A stretch of 64,000 nt of DNA from the NCBI GenBank assembly GCA_029204225.1, contig CM055100.1, positions 33,840,645 to 33,904,644 of the forward strand, written 5' to 3'. Under the pieces are notes generated by a model that did not search any database, was not told where the DNA came from, and saw nothing but the letters and a program-made list of their open reading frames with translations. The stretch comes from Diphasiastrum complanatum. Taxonomy: Eukaryota; Streptophyta; Lycopodiopsida; Lycopodiales; Lycopodiaceae. Below are positions 53,740-64,000 of the stretch, one piece after another (the first letter of the stretch is position 1; the number at the start of each line of letters is the position of its first letter). The position numbers and the translations under genes were made by a program.

Positions 53740-56700
53740 AGGTGCTAATTTATGTGCCAATATCTCATCAACATTCTATATTATATACTGAATTTAAAAA
53801 CAAATAAGATGACGACTTGGAATTTTTGAAGGTTAGAGCAATGACCTGGTGTGCATAGGTTTTGAGAAATTTATAGAAAAATTTAAGAATTATGAAGTGA
53901 TACAACCAAAAAATTGGAATTTCAATCTCCCTAACCTCTTATTTGTTCTATGAAAAGTGAAATGGTGCAACCTACTATTGGAAGAATAAAATTGGTAGAA
54001 GATCCAAAGTAAAGTTCAAGATTTGACAAAATAGACAAAAGTCCAAAAAAAACCTTGAAAGGAATTTTTTTTCTCCTCAAAATCATACGAGCTACTAAAA
54101 AACTGGATTGATATCTCCAATAGGCATATTGATTCGCTAACTTAGCTTAAAACATCTACTTATACGAATTTGGACCAGTCAATTCATATTCAAACGATGA
54201 CTTGTGCCTAGATAAAATCAATCGAAAATGTGATGTTCCATAGCAACGATTGACATATTTGGATAGTACATAGCAAAAACAGTAATTTAAAACACTAGCA
54301 AGGTGATATAGTCATGTGTACAAGAACACAAGAAACATAATGGTTGATGTCTAAGGTTAATAAAAATTAAGCCAATAATGGGAGTTACTAAAGTAATTCA
54401 AAATAGCGCATAAAAAAAATTCGCATTGCATGCCCTATAATAATGTTTTGCGAATCACCAATTCGAACATCAAATTGAGGTTTGAATGGGACCTTTTCGA
54501 ATCGGCCTGTTGTACAAATCGACCGACTAGGAAAAAAAGGCTTTGCAAACTCTCTTATGAGTGACGAATCTTGTTTCCCTATATGGTAAACGATTAAACC
54601 CTAGGGCCTAAAGTTTAAACTCAACTTTCAATTTTCAACAAACTAGTTAGAACTTAGTAGTCACGTGCCAACCACGGTTTATTTTGGAAGTCATGAATAA
54701 CAAGACTCCTAGCTTTACAAGTCCTATTATCTATAATCTGCTAACTAAAAAATCTTGACTCGTCACTCTTATATGAATCATGATATATGAACATTAAAGT
54801 CCCGACTCCTTCCTTTGGGGTCTAGACACTATAGTCTTAGACTCTTAGTTCTATTACTAGTTAGACATTGGAGTAGATACTATAAATGGCACCCTAAACT
54901 TTGAATTTGCATTTGTTTTTGGCTTTAACATAATCCAAATAGCAAAAAGACTATTTTTTTTTACAAATCTTTGAACTGACCGATTCAAACTTGTTCGCAT
55001 CAATGATTAAGCGAGTAGATAGTTTGTATCAATTGTCATTTTGGAGTATGTGTGACAAAAAAAACGTTTCAACCATCCACTTGGAAGCATGTTGGATTGT
55101 GGACAAATCATGACGGTATAGGTTGGGTTTGCCTAGACAATTCACTATTACCAAAGAATCATCACCAAGGAAGGATTAGTGTAGCAAAGTGTTTACATGT
55201 GTAAGTAGTTACAATTGTTCATCTTTCCAAGAATGAATTTTGATTAGCTTGTGCAGTTTAGCTTTGACATGGCCAAATCAAAAGCTGATTGTTTTTTTAA
55301 GAGATGAATTATTCAAAAAAATTGATCAGGCTGTATCAATATTTTGGAATTAAAACGTCTATAGTTGTGAAATTTGAATGATTACTCCTATATGAAGAGC
55401 TCAAGAACAGTTATATGGTGAATGTCACTAGATTCCATCTACTCTATCTTCATCTATCAATGATCTATACTTTTCAACAATACTTTTTTAATACATTTAT
55501 TTTAAATCTTATTTTTGTTTCACATATGGCTAGTTACAATTTGTGGCATTAATCTATGCAAAATTCAAAATAATAGAAGTTAACTTACCATACATGGTCA
55601 TTTCACAAAATTATTTTGAGTGCTTGGATGTTCCTATAATAGGAGCATGAGTTATGCAGACGACGAAAAACCTATTGGGTCTTTTATTGCCTTTTATAGA
55701 GGTTGCTTCTACTCTTCACTCGATAATCAAGAATGCATTGGTCCGCATCTCTTAAAATTGGTTTGATGATGGCTCGTTGGATATGACTAGTTATTATATA
55801 GTAAATCAATGTCTTTGGTCATATGTGTTAACATAGTTGTTGAGTATTTCCCAAATAATCTTCATTAAGTGATTTTTTGGTCTCAGGGATTTTTGGTATG
55901 TCATGTTGTTATGCATCTAGTATCTTGTTTCTGATCAATACACTTTTGTTAGGTTTTTGCAGAAAAATTATAATGCCTTTTTTCTATCAATCTATGGATC
56001 GTCAATTGAGCTTCCCAATCAATAAAGATTACATCACTCATAGAAAATGATCGAGGATGAATGAATTTGACTTGTTTCAAGAATGGTTATGATCATTATG
56101 AAGTGAGATCCTTTGACAAGGAAGCACGACTCTTCAACACCACCTTACCTTTTGGAGCTCGGCCTTTTAGGGTTATTAATTTTTTCGACATTACTCAAGT
56201 GGTACATGTTACATGACATTTTATTTTTAGTCAATGGCTTTGTTTACATGGTAGTTAGTTGAGTTTGATACAACAAAATGTGGTGTCTTCCACATTTTAT
56301 TTTTAGTCAATGGCTTAGATCAGTTACTTGAGTTTGATACAACAAAATGTGGTGTGTCGTCTCTCCTCTTGACACTCCATAAGTAGGGTTAAAATTGCAT
56401 TTTAGGGTTAAATTGAGAGTGATTTTGCTTGATTTGAGTGGATCTTCTTGTTTAAAATCTAATCTGATTGTTGAGAAGACATCTAGTCAATTTTATGTTA
56501 GAAAGTTGAGTATGCTAGATGTGGTGATAATAGCAAAGCACTTACACAAAAAAAAAAAAATTAATCTAGATTATGGTATCTTTTCTTACATTACAAGGAT
56601 AAAGTTAAGTAAAGTTTTCCCTCGTCTCCCTCCTCTTTTCCATTAAAACACTCCATCTTGTGCAATCACAACTACTATCTTACACCCAATGACCATGAAT

Positions 56701-58408
56701 CTATGCATGGCAAATGTGTGCTCATAAATTATAAATGTCTCAATTAAAAACCTTTTTAAAAATTTGAGTCGTTCTACATAAATATGCATACATGCATTTT
56801 ATCACCTTTGTTAACATTGTTGTCATCACCCTTGCAAGAACATATCACCAAAATTATGAAACGTAGAATGCCAACACCTTCGATATATTCTATTTATAAC
56901 ATTGATCACAATTTTCAAAGTAGCAAAATATTCATGACCTATCATTGGACTTTTCAAGATTACACAAGAAGCAAACCTAGAAAGAATCCCCTCAATCTAG
57001 AAAATGCGCATAATTAGTAATTCTAAATCCCCACACATACATGTACCCAACATAGAAATATCTCCCTTTGAGTTTAAATCTTGTATGAGTGCATTGGTTT
57101 TACAAAGGGTTTCCTTTTTCTTTAACATATCACTCCAGTAATCAGAAATGTTTTGATTCAATTGGTTTCCCTCCAATACTTCTTTGCACTCGTTAAATAA
57201 CCCTATTAAAAAATCTAATAATTGATCCTCACAACTTTTGGAGGCCCTTACAAATATGTAAACCCAAGCAGCTCATGCCCCCACAAGGGTACTTAGCCTA
57301 TGGCAAAAGAGACCTATTGGGCTCGCTCTTTGTGTTCAAGTAGGCTTTTGAAAGATCTAGAAGGGTAACCATCACTAGTTTAAGTGTCCCAAGAGGAGCA
57401 CAAGTTTTCAAAGCGTTGAGACCTATGAGTTAGCTAAGGATTTCAAATCAATTCCTCATTTTTCCAAAGGATTGAAACAAACAGATCAAGATTTTGAATC
57501 CTTGCTAGACAATTCATGGATCTCTTGCTTGATTGAAAACTTTTCTTTTGAACAATGTGTAAAATAATTTTAGCTCACCAATATGCACAATTGAGTTGGC
57601 TAATGGGTTGAGTTTTACTTGTCATCAAATGGACTCAAATTTATTTTGAATTCAAGATTTATTTGATATACTAGATTTAAGACTTATGGAATATGATTTG
57701 ATATTGGTTCAATAATGGTTGTATTGATATTATTCACAAGTTTCCAAAGTCATGTGGTTCAATTTGTGTATTGTAATATTGTGGAGTTATAGGGTGATCC
57801 GGATTCTCCCTCCACTCTTGTAATCTTGACCTTGCAAGTTGAAAGGTGGGTACACATACAACCCACTAAACTACATGCCATTTTGAATTTCCTAGTTCAA
57901 TCAAAGAATTCAAATGTCTTTAAAGTGCACTTTTTGTGGAGGGTCCATTTTTTTTTTTAACTCATTTGAATTTATTTTTTGAGGAGTCGAACTTCCCCCC
58001 CCAATGAGGGGTTAACCATACTATGGAAATAGTTCCAAACATTCATCACTTGTCTTTCTACCTTGACAATTCTCGTTAAATACTCTTAGGAAATTGAACC
58101 ATAGCTTGTTGATATCATCAATATAGAACATATCCAACCCATTCAATGCACTAGTGATATTGATCAAAAAGAAAAAGGGTACTATGCATTTATATGTTGA
58201 CTAGTGATGTGAGCCCGCAAGTTTGCGGGTGGGTAGGCGTTTTGGGCGGGCAGGGCAGGGCAACAGGCTGTCCGTGGGGCAGCGCGACTGTTGCTCGGAA
58301 AAAAAAAAACATGAGGAAAAATTTAAAAAAAAGGGTCTCGGGCAACGTGAGCGGCTCAGGAACACTATTCTTTCAATTATAATAGATTATTGAGCTCTCC
58401 ATAAGCTT
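53740..58408. other. Intron/intergenic sequence, no gene recognised
   Basis: AT-rich. Frames are short and show no known motif. It holds a tandem duplication (56216-56357) and one copy of a diverged duplicate (56812-57080). A GC-rich patch with a GCAACA...TGTTGC inverted repeat lies at 58205-58300. Confidence 0.45.
56216..56357. repeat. Tandem duplication of about 70 bp
   Basis: Two units from ACATTTTATTTTTAGTCAAT to CAACAAAATGTGGTGT; the first has a few extra bases (TTTACATGGTAG). Confidence 0.8.
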
Positions 58409-58765
58409 ATGATCAAGAATAAATACCCATGTGCATCGATTGACGAATTATTGAACCAATGATGCCATAGGTACCTTAACTATGTGGCTTCACATCATGA
58501 TTGAAAAAAAATCTCTACATTCTTAAATGTATTTAATTTAAATGTCAAGTATCATTATATACGCATTCGTGAAGGTGTTGAGGATAAAATTGTCTATCAA
58601 ACCACATATGGTCATTAGGAGTACTTAATCTCGCCATTTGGGTCTTAGCCACTTTCATGACATGAGTAAAGAATCTTTTTAGACTATTTCTCATAGTCTA
58701 TTTTAACAATGTCTTGATGTTCAGTACATCATTGCATGAATATAAGGAGCACTTACATATATCGT
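58409..58765 (+). pseudogene. Decayed gypsy RT fragment
   Basis: With frame changes it reads NKYPCASIDELL, then YHYIRIREGVEDKIVYQTTY, EYLISPFGS and VYFNNVLMFSTSLHEYKEHL. This follows the order of gypsy RT (NKYPLPRIDDLL, YHQIRI, YGHYEFLVMPFG, FIDDILIYS). The catalytic DD is NN and several stops occur. No gag, RNase H or LTR was identified nearby. Confidence 0.7.
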
Positions 58766-58768
58766 CAT

Positions 58769-59035
58769 TAACATTGTTATGATTGTCCTTGCACACATCA
58801 CCGTGATTATTAGACTTAACATGCCAATACCTTTCATGTATTTTCTTAATAACACTAGTCACAATATTCAAATTAGTAGAATATTCACAATCTATCACTT
58901 GGACTCTCTTAAGATTGTTGAGCAAGCAAAGTAGAGGGAAATTCTCCCTTCTACTATAACCCACAACTATAAAAAATGTAAATTTTGCCACACTTATGCA
59001 TTCAATTTAGAAAGATCTCCCTTTGATCTTTGGCG
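58769..59035. repeat. Diverged duplicate of 56812-57080
   Basis: TAACATTGTT...ATGCCAA...CACAAT(A/T)TTCAAA...AATATTCA(C/T)..CTATCA.TTGGAC and AGATCTCCCTTTGA follow in the same order in both copies, with many substitutions. It directly follows the gypsy RT fragment, so it may be more of that old element. Confidence 0.6.
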
Positions 59036-59060
59036 TCATAACGAACTTCCATGAGTAAAA

Positions 59061-59224
59061 TTTGTTGTAGTTTCTCTTATTTTTTTCTTGCCAATTGCCT
59101 CAGCTTTACCTCATTTCTTGTGTACCAGTCTTTGCATAGCAATTTGTTGTAGTTTCTCTTATTTTTTTCTTGCCAATTGCCCCAGCTTTACCTCATTTCT
59201 TGAGTACCAGTCTTTGCATAGCAA
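59061..59224. repeat. 82-bp tandem duplication
   Basis: Two consecutive copies (59061-59142, 59143-59224) from TTTGTTGTAGTTTCTCTTAT to TTTGCATAGCAA, differing at about two positions. Confidence 0.9.
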
Positions 59225-59505
59225 TTTGTCCATACATATCCACTTCATTGTTGGTATAAAACCCTGCCTTGAGACATATTTTAGCCCCTCACTGCTTTAA
59301 CATTAGCATGTATTCTAAAATGAGAATACAAAGGACTATTCTATTTGTATTTACACATGTACCAACTCAATGCTCATATATACAATCTAACTAATAACCA
59401 ATAACCAAAATAACCTATATCAAATCAAATCTAATGACAATCACCAATAAATCAAATGCTTATAGATTTGTTGACCATTGTACTATCCACCAAAGCCATC
59501 ACTTT

Positions 59506-60206
59506 TGTGAAGAATTGCCAAAAGTTGGCAAATCTAGCTTGATCAAAAACCATGTAGAATAGTGTAAATTGTGTACACAAGTGGGTCCCACACATGTGAG
59601 GCCATGATGCCACATGGGAAACCCATCCTAATGTAGGTTAGGTCAAGTCAAGAGAGTTGGTCATGTCTATTTGGTGGTCATCCCTACTTTATAGGACCTA
59701 CACCTAAGTTTAAGGTGAAAATTTGACCAACTAGCTACCTACCAAGCATAACTCTAGGAAATAGACTAGGGTTTCATTTTAGGTCAAGGAGAGTGAGTTA
59801 ACTTCCTTATTACATGCTGGAAATCCACCTAACTTCAAGAAGGAAGTCGAATTTGCTATGTATTCCCTCTCTCCATAGTGAGAAGATAGAAAATTTTTGG
59901 AGCTCATTGGCAATCTCAAGCTAGTTCACTATGTACATTGAGTTTTTGTGATCCAAATGAAACCAAATCAATTTCTATTTGTTTCTCAGGTTGAAGGCCG
60001 TACTACAGCCTGTAGTACACACGTGTGGGCTCGTATTTCAATGTTTATCAATGCTTTTGATTGTTAATGCTTGTTGTTTGTCAAATTGCCAATCTAGATC
60101 AACTTTTTTGTGTCTAGTTTTTTGATAGATTGTTAAGCAAGCATCCAATCACTCTTGTGGATCTTTTGTAGATCCATTTATGGTCCTAAAGTACAATACT
60201 TTCACA
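59506..60206 (+). repeat. 5' LTR of the copia element
   Basis: 701 bp, TGTGAAGAATTGCC...ACTTTCACA. Imperfect inverted ends TGTGAA/TTCACA. Confidence 0.93.
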
Positions 60207-60219
60207 TGGCATCAGAGCC
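60207..60219 (+). promoter_or_regulatory. Primer-binding site of the copia element
   Basis: TGGCATCAGAGCC, one change from TGGTATCAGAGCC; tRNA-Met(i) complement directly after the LTR. The following ATCAGAGCCAAGTAC is the usual start of the leader. Confidence 0.88.
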
Positions 60220-61011
60220 AAGTACAAGAGCATAAGCCATTGATCTAATGCAAATCCATTTTTAGCAAGTTTTGGTGCTAAAAGCTAGTATTGAGAGGGC
60301 AAGCTAGAATCTTGATTTTGGTGAGGAGATTTGATCCCAAACTTGGTAGGGGTCCAAATCCGTACTGTCCACATGTGTGGGCACCTCTGAACCTGCATTT
60401 AATGCATGGTATTCATTTGATCCAAAAAAATTCAATTTGTGAGCTATTGGTGTAATTTTTGGTGGAGATCCTAGGATAATCTACCAAGATCATTTGCCAT
60501 TGATTAGATTTGAATTTGTTTCATGGAATCTAATTAATCTAGGCTGAGTTCAAGTCCTATTAAGGTTAAAAACAGGTCTTGAAAGTACACCAAGAAGGAA
60601 GAAAGAGATTAAGTCATTTTTTTGTCCAAAAATAGCCAAATTTGGCAAGATTTGATTGTAAGTAGATTTCACATCATCTTATCTTCATTCCAACTTTGTG
60701 AAGGAGTGCTAGAACTGAGATTATAAGTCCATTTGTTGGATTAGAAATCTAATTTGAGTGAAAAACTACAAGAGAGAGACCTTAGTGAGTTTCTAGAGAC
60801 AATCAAATTCATTTCTTGGCAAGATTTGTTTGAAAGTAGTTTTCACTTCATCTTATCTTCATTCCAGCTTTGTGAGAGAGTGATAGAACTGTGATTATAA
60901 GTCCATTTGTTGGATTAGAAATCAAATTTGAGTGAAACACTGCAAGTGTGAGACCTTTGTGAGTTTCAAGTCAATCAAATCTATTTCTTGTTTGTAGAAG
61001 TCACTAGTAAG
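60220..61011 (+). repeat. Copia leader with a tandem duplication of about 180 bp
   Basis: The stretch GGCAAGATTTG(A/T)TTG.AAGTAG.TTTCAC.TCATCTTATCTTCATTCCA... and AAGTCCATTTGTTGGATTAGAAATC appears twice (about 60650-60810 and 60825-60975). No coding frame. Confidence 0.7.
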
Positions 61012-61615
61012 ATGGGATCTGCTGGAGCATACCTTCTAGAAGCTAGTGAGAGGTTGAATTCTACAAATTATGCTATTTGGAAGGCTAGAATGGAGTCACT
61101 CTTAGTTCTCCAAGTCCTTTATGAGTTCTTGATTTAAGATGAAGATGAACCTCTAGGTGCACAGGAGTTAGCTAGATACAAGAAGAGATCTAGGCTTGCA
61201 CTTCATTGTGTGAAGATGAATGTGAGCAATGATTTGTTGAGAGAAGTATCAGTTTGTACTAATGCTAAAGAGGCTTGGGAGTCTTTAAAATCAATCTATG
61301 AGGACTTTGCAAATTTGGTCCAAAGTTTTGCCATCCAAGACACTTTGCCAACTATAGAAAAACTTCACAGTGTATTAGTGGCTGAAGAGTGTAGGATGCT
61401 CCATGCAAAATCTAGGATGAGTTCCTTGTCTTTGCATAATGGTGATGAGAAAGCCAATTTCTCATTCAAGGGCAAAAAGAAGACCAATGGAAAGAAGAAG
61501 CATCCAAAGGAGGCCAAAGAAGAGGATGATGCATCAAGTTCAAAGGACAAGTCAAAGCAAAATGCTTCTTTTGTGGAAAGAAGGGGCATTATGCATCTGA
61601 ATGCTACAAGAGGCT
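61012..61615 (+). pseudogene. Copia Gag with premature stop
   Basis: Starts MGSAGAYLLEASERLNSTNY and AIWKARMESLL, the UBN2/copia Gag start. A TAA near 61135 follows EFLI; the same frame continues DEDEPLGAQELARYKKRSRL, AKEAWESLKSIYE and, after an apparent internal loss of the middle Gag region, LPTIEKLHSVLVAEECRM and a Lys-rich tail. A frame change at about 61560 leads to the zinc knuckle. Confidence 0.82.
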
Positions 61616-62100
61616 AAGAGCACAAGTGGAGGAGGACAAACAAGGAAACCTTGCAAAGGAGGAGGAGGAGGATGGAGTAGATGTATTCTTGATGGCATCT
61701 ACATCCTCACCAACAAGCAATAGCAATTCAAGAGACAATTGGTGGATCGACAGTGGGGCTAGCTCCCACATGTCTTGTGAAAAGGACTTTTTCTCAACCT
61801 TGCACTCTTTCAATGATGCTAAAAAGTTTGTCTTTACTGCAAATGATGAAGAGTATAGGATAGATGGTGTTGGCACCATCTCTTTGTATCTAGAATCCTC
61901 AAAATGCATGGATCTATAAAATGTCCTTTATGTACCATCAATCACCAAGAATATGCTTAGTGTTGGTCTACTCTTAGAAAGTGGTTTGGATGTCCACTTT
62001 AAGCATGGTGTTTGCTTCATCTTGAAGAATGATGTTTGCATTGCAAAGGGATTTAAACATGGAAGATTGTTTAAGTTGGAAGCTAGTGTTGCTTTTGAAA
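61560..62100 (+). pseudogene. Copia zinc knuckle, protease and pre-integrase domain
   Basis: CFFCGKKGHYASEC is a complete CX2CX4HX4C knuckle at 61563. An acidic linker leads to NWWIDSGASSHMSCEKDFFS, the copia aspartic protease with DSGA. After a TAA at about 61918 the same frame resumes NVLYVPSITKNMLSVGLLLE and GRLFKLEA, the GAG-pre-integrase domain. One stop separates the two blocks. Confidence 0.87.
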
Positions 62101-62984
62101 GAATGAGCTTGGCAAAGGAGGAGATCACTCAAGAGGAGATCTTGGCAAAGTGTGATCTTGCTTGCATTGAGGAGGAGCATCAAAAGGAGGAAGATCTTGA
62201 GGATCAGCCTCAAAGCATAAGAGTTCCAAGGGAGTCCTCAATGACAATGGCCGAGTCATCAAATTGCATGCAAATTGTCCACTCAAGTGTGCATCTTGCA
62301 AGGGTGGTGAGCATTGGAGAGTCTACTATCTTTGAATACTTTTTGGAAAGTATTAGTAGACATGAGGTGACTTGTTTCTTACCTTTAAGATCCATGGTGT
62401 TTATTACTTTGTATGACAAGACAATGAAATGGGATGCTTTGAAATCTACATTTGTTGTTGATAAAGCAATTTCATTGGATAACTATTTTTGTAATAGTTT
62501 GAATAGAGTCATAAAAGATGAAACATCATTTGCTTTGGAAATCTTTGTGTCCACATGCTTTGTGCATGATCATTCCAATGTAAGGACCAAAGATTATCCT
62601 ATTTCAATGATAGGAATAATGGTAGTGTTTTGCTCTTCAAGTAGAGATTGTAGAATCTACTTGTTTTCAACCAAAGAATTTGTCAATGGTGGAAATGTGA
62701 TCTTTCAAGAGTGGAAGATTTGTAAACTTGAAGAAGCACCTTTGGATCAACACATTATTCAATTCATTGATGGTTTGGAGTCAAGTCAAGTGGAGGAGCA
62801 AGCTCAAGACCCGAGGACTCCAAGAAAAACCTTGAGTATCAAGATGGAGCCATCTAGGCTCCATCATATGGATCAAGCAAGACAAGTTGTCTTTGGCAAC
62901 ATTATTTATGCACTTAATATATTAATTGATGTATCTTCAAGTGCACAAAATGCCTTGGAATCCATGGCTTGGCATGATGTTTAG
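62101..62984 (+). CDS. Unknown frame replacing copia IN-RT-RH
   Basis: The frame open from 61953 continues about 290 codons past the pre-integrase domain, to the stop at 62982-62984. It has an acidic start (EEITQEEILAKCDLACIEEE) and then no integrase DDE, no RT and no RNase H motif. A late part (RIYLFSTKEFVNGGNVIFQE) loosely recalls the end of copia integrase (Y..F.P.T.....RDVVFDE), so some of it may be diverged integrase tail. Otherwise unrecognised. Being open in a young element, it may have been translated as part of the Gag-protease polyprotein. Confidence 0.55.
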
Positions 62985-63180
62985 TTTTGAAGTGTGCTAC
63001 ATGTATATAGACACATTTATGGAACATCTTGTAAGGGATCCTCTAAGAGGTGGTGAAAGATCCTTCATGGACATCATTCTCTATTGGAGTCTCAAAAGTT
63101 CCTTCTTTGTAGCTGGATTTTTTAGATACTTCTAAAAGCTTTCATTGATCTATCAAGAGATTTGTAAATAGATCAAGCTA

Positions 63181-63194
63181 AATTTGAGGAGGAG
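63181..63194 (+). promoter_or_regulatory. Polypurine tract of the copia element
   Basis: AATTTGAGGAGGAG immediately before TGTGAAG; matches the tract at 53069-53085. Confidence 0.88.
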
Positions 63195-63895
63195 TGTGAA
63201 GAATTGCCAAAAATTGGCAAATCTAGCTTGATCAAAAACCATGTAGAATAGTGTAAATTGTGTACACAAGTGGGTCCCACACATGTGAGGCCATGATGCC
63301 ACATGGGAAACCCATCCTAATGTAGGTTAGGTCAAGTCAAGAGAGTTGGTCATGTCTATTTGGTGGTCATCCCTACTTTATAGGACCTACACCTAAGTTT
63401 AAGGTGAAAATTTGACCAACTAGCTACCTACCAAGCATAACTCTAGGAAATAGACTAGGGTTTCATTTTAGGTCAAGGAGAGTGAGTTAACTTCCTTATT
63501 ACATGCTGGAAATCCACCTAACTTCAATAAGGAAGTCGAATTTGCTATGTATTCCCTCTCTCCATAGTGAGAAGATAGAAAATTTTTGGAGCTCATTGGC
63601 ACTCTCAAGCTAGTTCACTATGTACATTGAGTTTTTGTGATCCAAATGAAACCAAATCAATTTCTACTTGTTTCTCAGGTTGAAGGCCGTACTACAACCT
63701 GTAGTACACACGTGTGGGCTCGGATTTCAATGTTTATCAATGCTTTTGATTGTTAATGCTTGTTGTTTGTCAAATTGCCAATCTAGATCAACTTTTTTGT
63801 GTCTAGTTTTTTGATAGATTGTTAAGCAAGCATCCAATCACTCTTGTGGATCTTTTGTAGATCCATTTATGGTCCTAAAGTACAGTACTTTCACA
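63195..63895 (+). repeat. 3' LTR of the copia element
   Basis: 701 bp, same length as the 5' LTR; about seven single-base differences seen by eye. Confidence 0.93.
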
Positions 63896-64000
63896 CTTTT
63901 TGAAGCAAAGAATCATAGTCTATTGATCTTTCAAAGCAGAAAAACAATTAGATTAACCTAAATTAATCGGCTTGTGCACAATTCCTATATCTCCGAACCT

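Larger units (their letters stand above)
59506..63895 (+). mobile_element. Complete non-autonomous copia element
   Basis: 4390 bp with two 701-bp LTRs differing at about seven positions (about 1%). CACTTT lies at both outer edges, but its first two bases coincide with the LTR's own final CA, so the target duplication is 4-5 bp (CTTT or ACTTT). Interior is only 2988 bp: gag, zinc knuckle, protease, pre-integrase domain, then an unrecognised frame. No integrase core, RT or RNase H. It shares LTR and polypurine tract with the split copia at 45255-53739, so a relative of that element probably mobilised it. Confidence 0.9.

Noticed and set aside
58205-58300. Hairpin with GCAACA/TGTTGC stem as an RNA gene
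   Set aside because: Short stem, no tRNA or snRNA boxes, and GC-rich composition alone can give it.
37058-64000. Final MRG exon (FLQKNQS-type)
   Set aside because: Looked for on the plus strand without success; probably outside the window.

Overview
This window reads as nuclear DNA of a land plant with a large, repeat-rich genome. The evidence is plant-type LTR retrotransposons primed by initiator tRNA-Met, chromodomain Ty3/gypsy elements, Ty1/copia elements, hAT DNA transposons with BED zinc fingers, microsatellites, and a single split host gene with very long introns. No prokaryotic genes, tRNA or rRNA genes, or CRISPR arrays were seen. The species is not determined; intron lengths of 25 kb or more would fit a gymnosperm, a fern or another large-genome plant.

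The only host gene I recognise is a plus-strand MRG (MORF4-related, MRG15-like) chromatin-reader gene. Four exon pieces are visible: about 9966-10019, 10411-10490, 35832-36004 and 36973-37057. Their splice phases join perfectly across the last three. The intron 10491-35831 is about 25.3 kb. The intron after 37057 is probably at least 27 kb, because no further exon was found before the window ends. Almost everything else is therefore mobile DNA inside, or next to, this gene.

Layout. 1-2440: hAT BED fragment, CA/CT microsatellite, 3' end of a chromodomain gypsy element with its LTR. 2682-8452: non-autonomous gypsy element A1. 9067-9477: LTR-like minus-strand sequence. 9966-10490: MRG exons. 11563-13300: truncated minus-strand gypsy pol. 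13611-23725: non-autonomous element A2, interrupted by an LTR and an inverted gypsy body (B, 15779-20191). 25821-26726: broken hAT. 28882-29247: gypsy LTR, split by a boundary-complete hAT (29256-35134, 8-bp target duplication), which is itself split by a solo LTR and carries a LINE fragment. 35832-37057: MRG exons. 38520-44011: second gypsy lineage (minus). 44050-45250: gypsy remnant. 45255-53739: copia element cut in two by gypsy element C (45715-52103, 5-bp target duplication). 58409-58765: gypsy RT remnant. 59506-63895: complete but non-autonomous copia element with about 99% identical LTRs.

How the parts relate. Elements A1, A2, C, the solo LTR and the 11563 fragment belong to one gypsy family whose LTRs start AGTTA and end TAACT instead of TG...CA; target duplications confirm this. 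C has the gag-PR-RT-RH-IN-chromodomain layout of the autonomous form, though damaged. A1 and A2 keep gag and the IN tail/chromodomain but replace RT, RNase H and most of IN with an unrecognised, internally repeated coding segment. They would have needed enzymes supplied in trans. The copia element at 59506 likewise keeps gag and protease but not RT, and its LTR and polypurine tract match those of the interrupted copia at 45255-53739.
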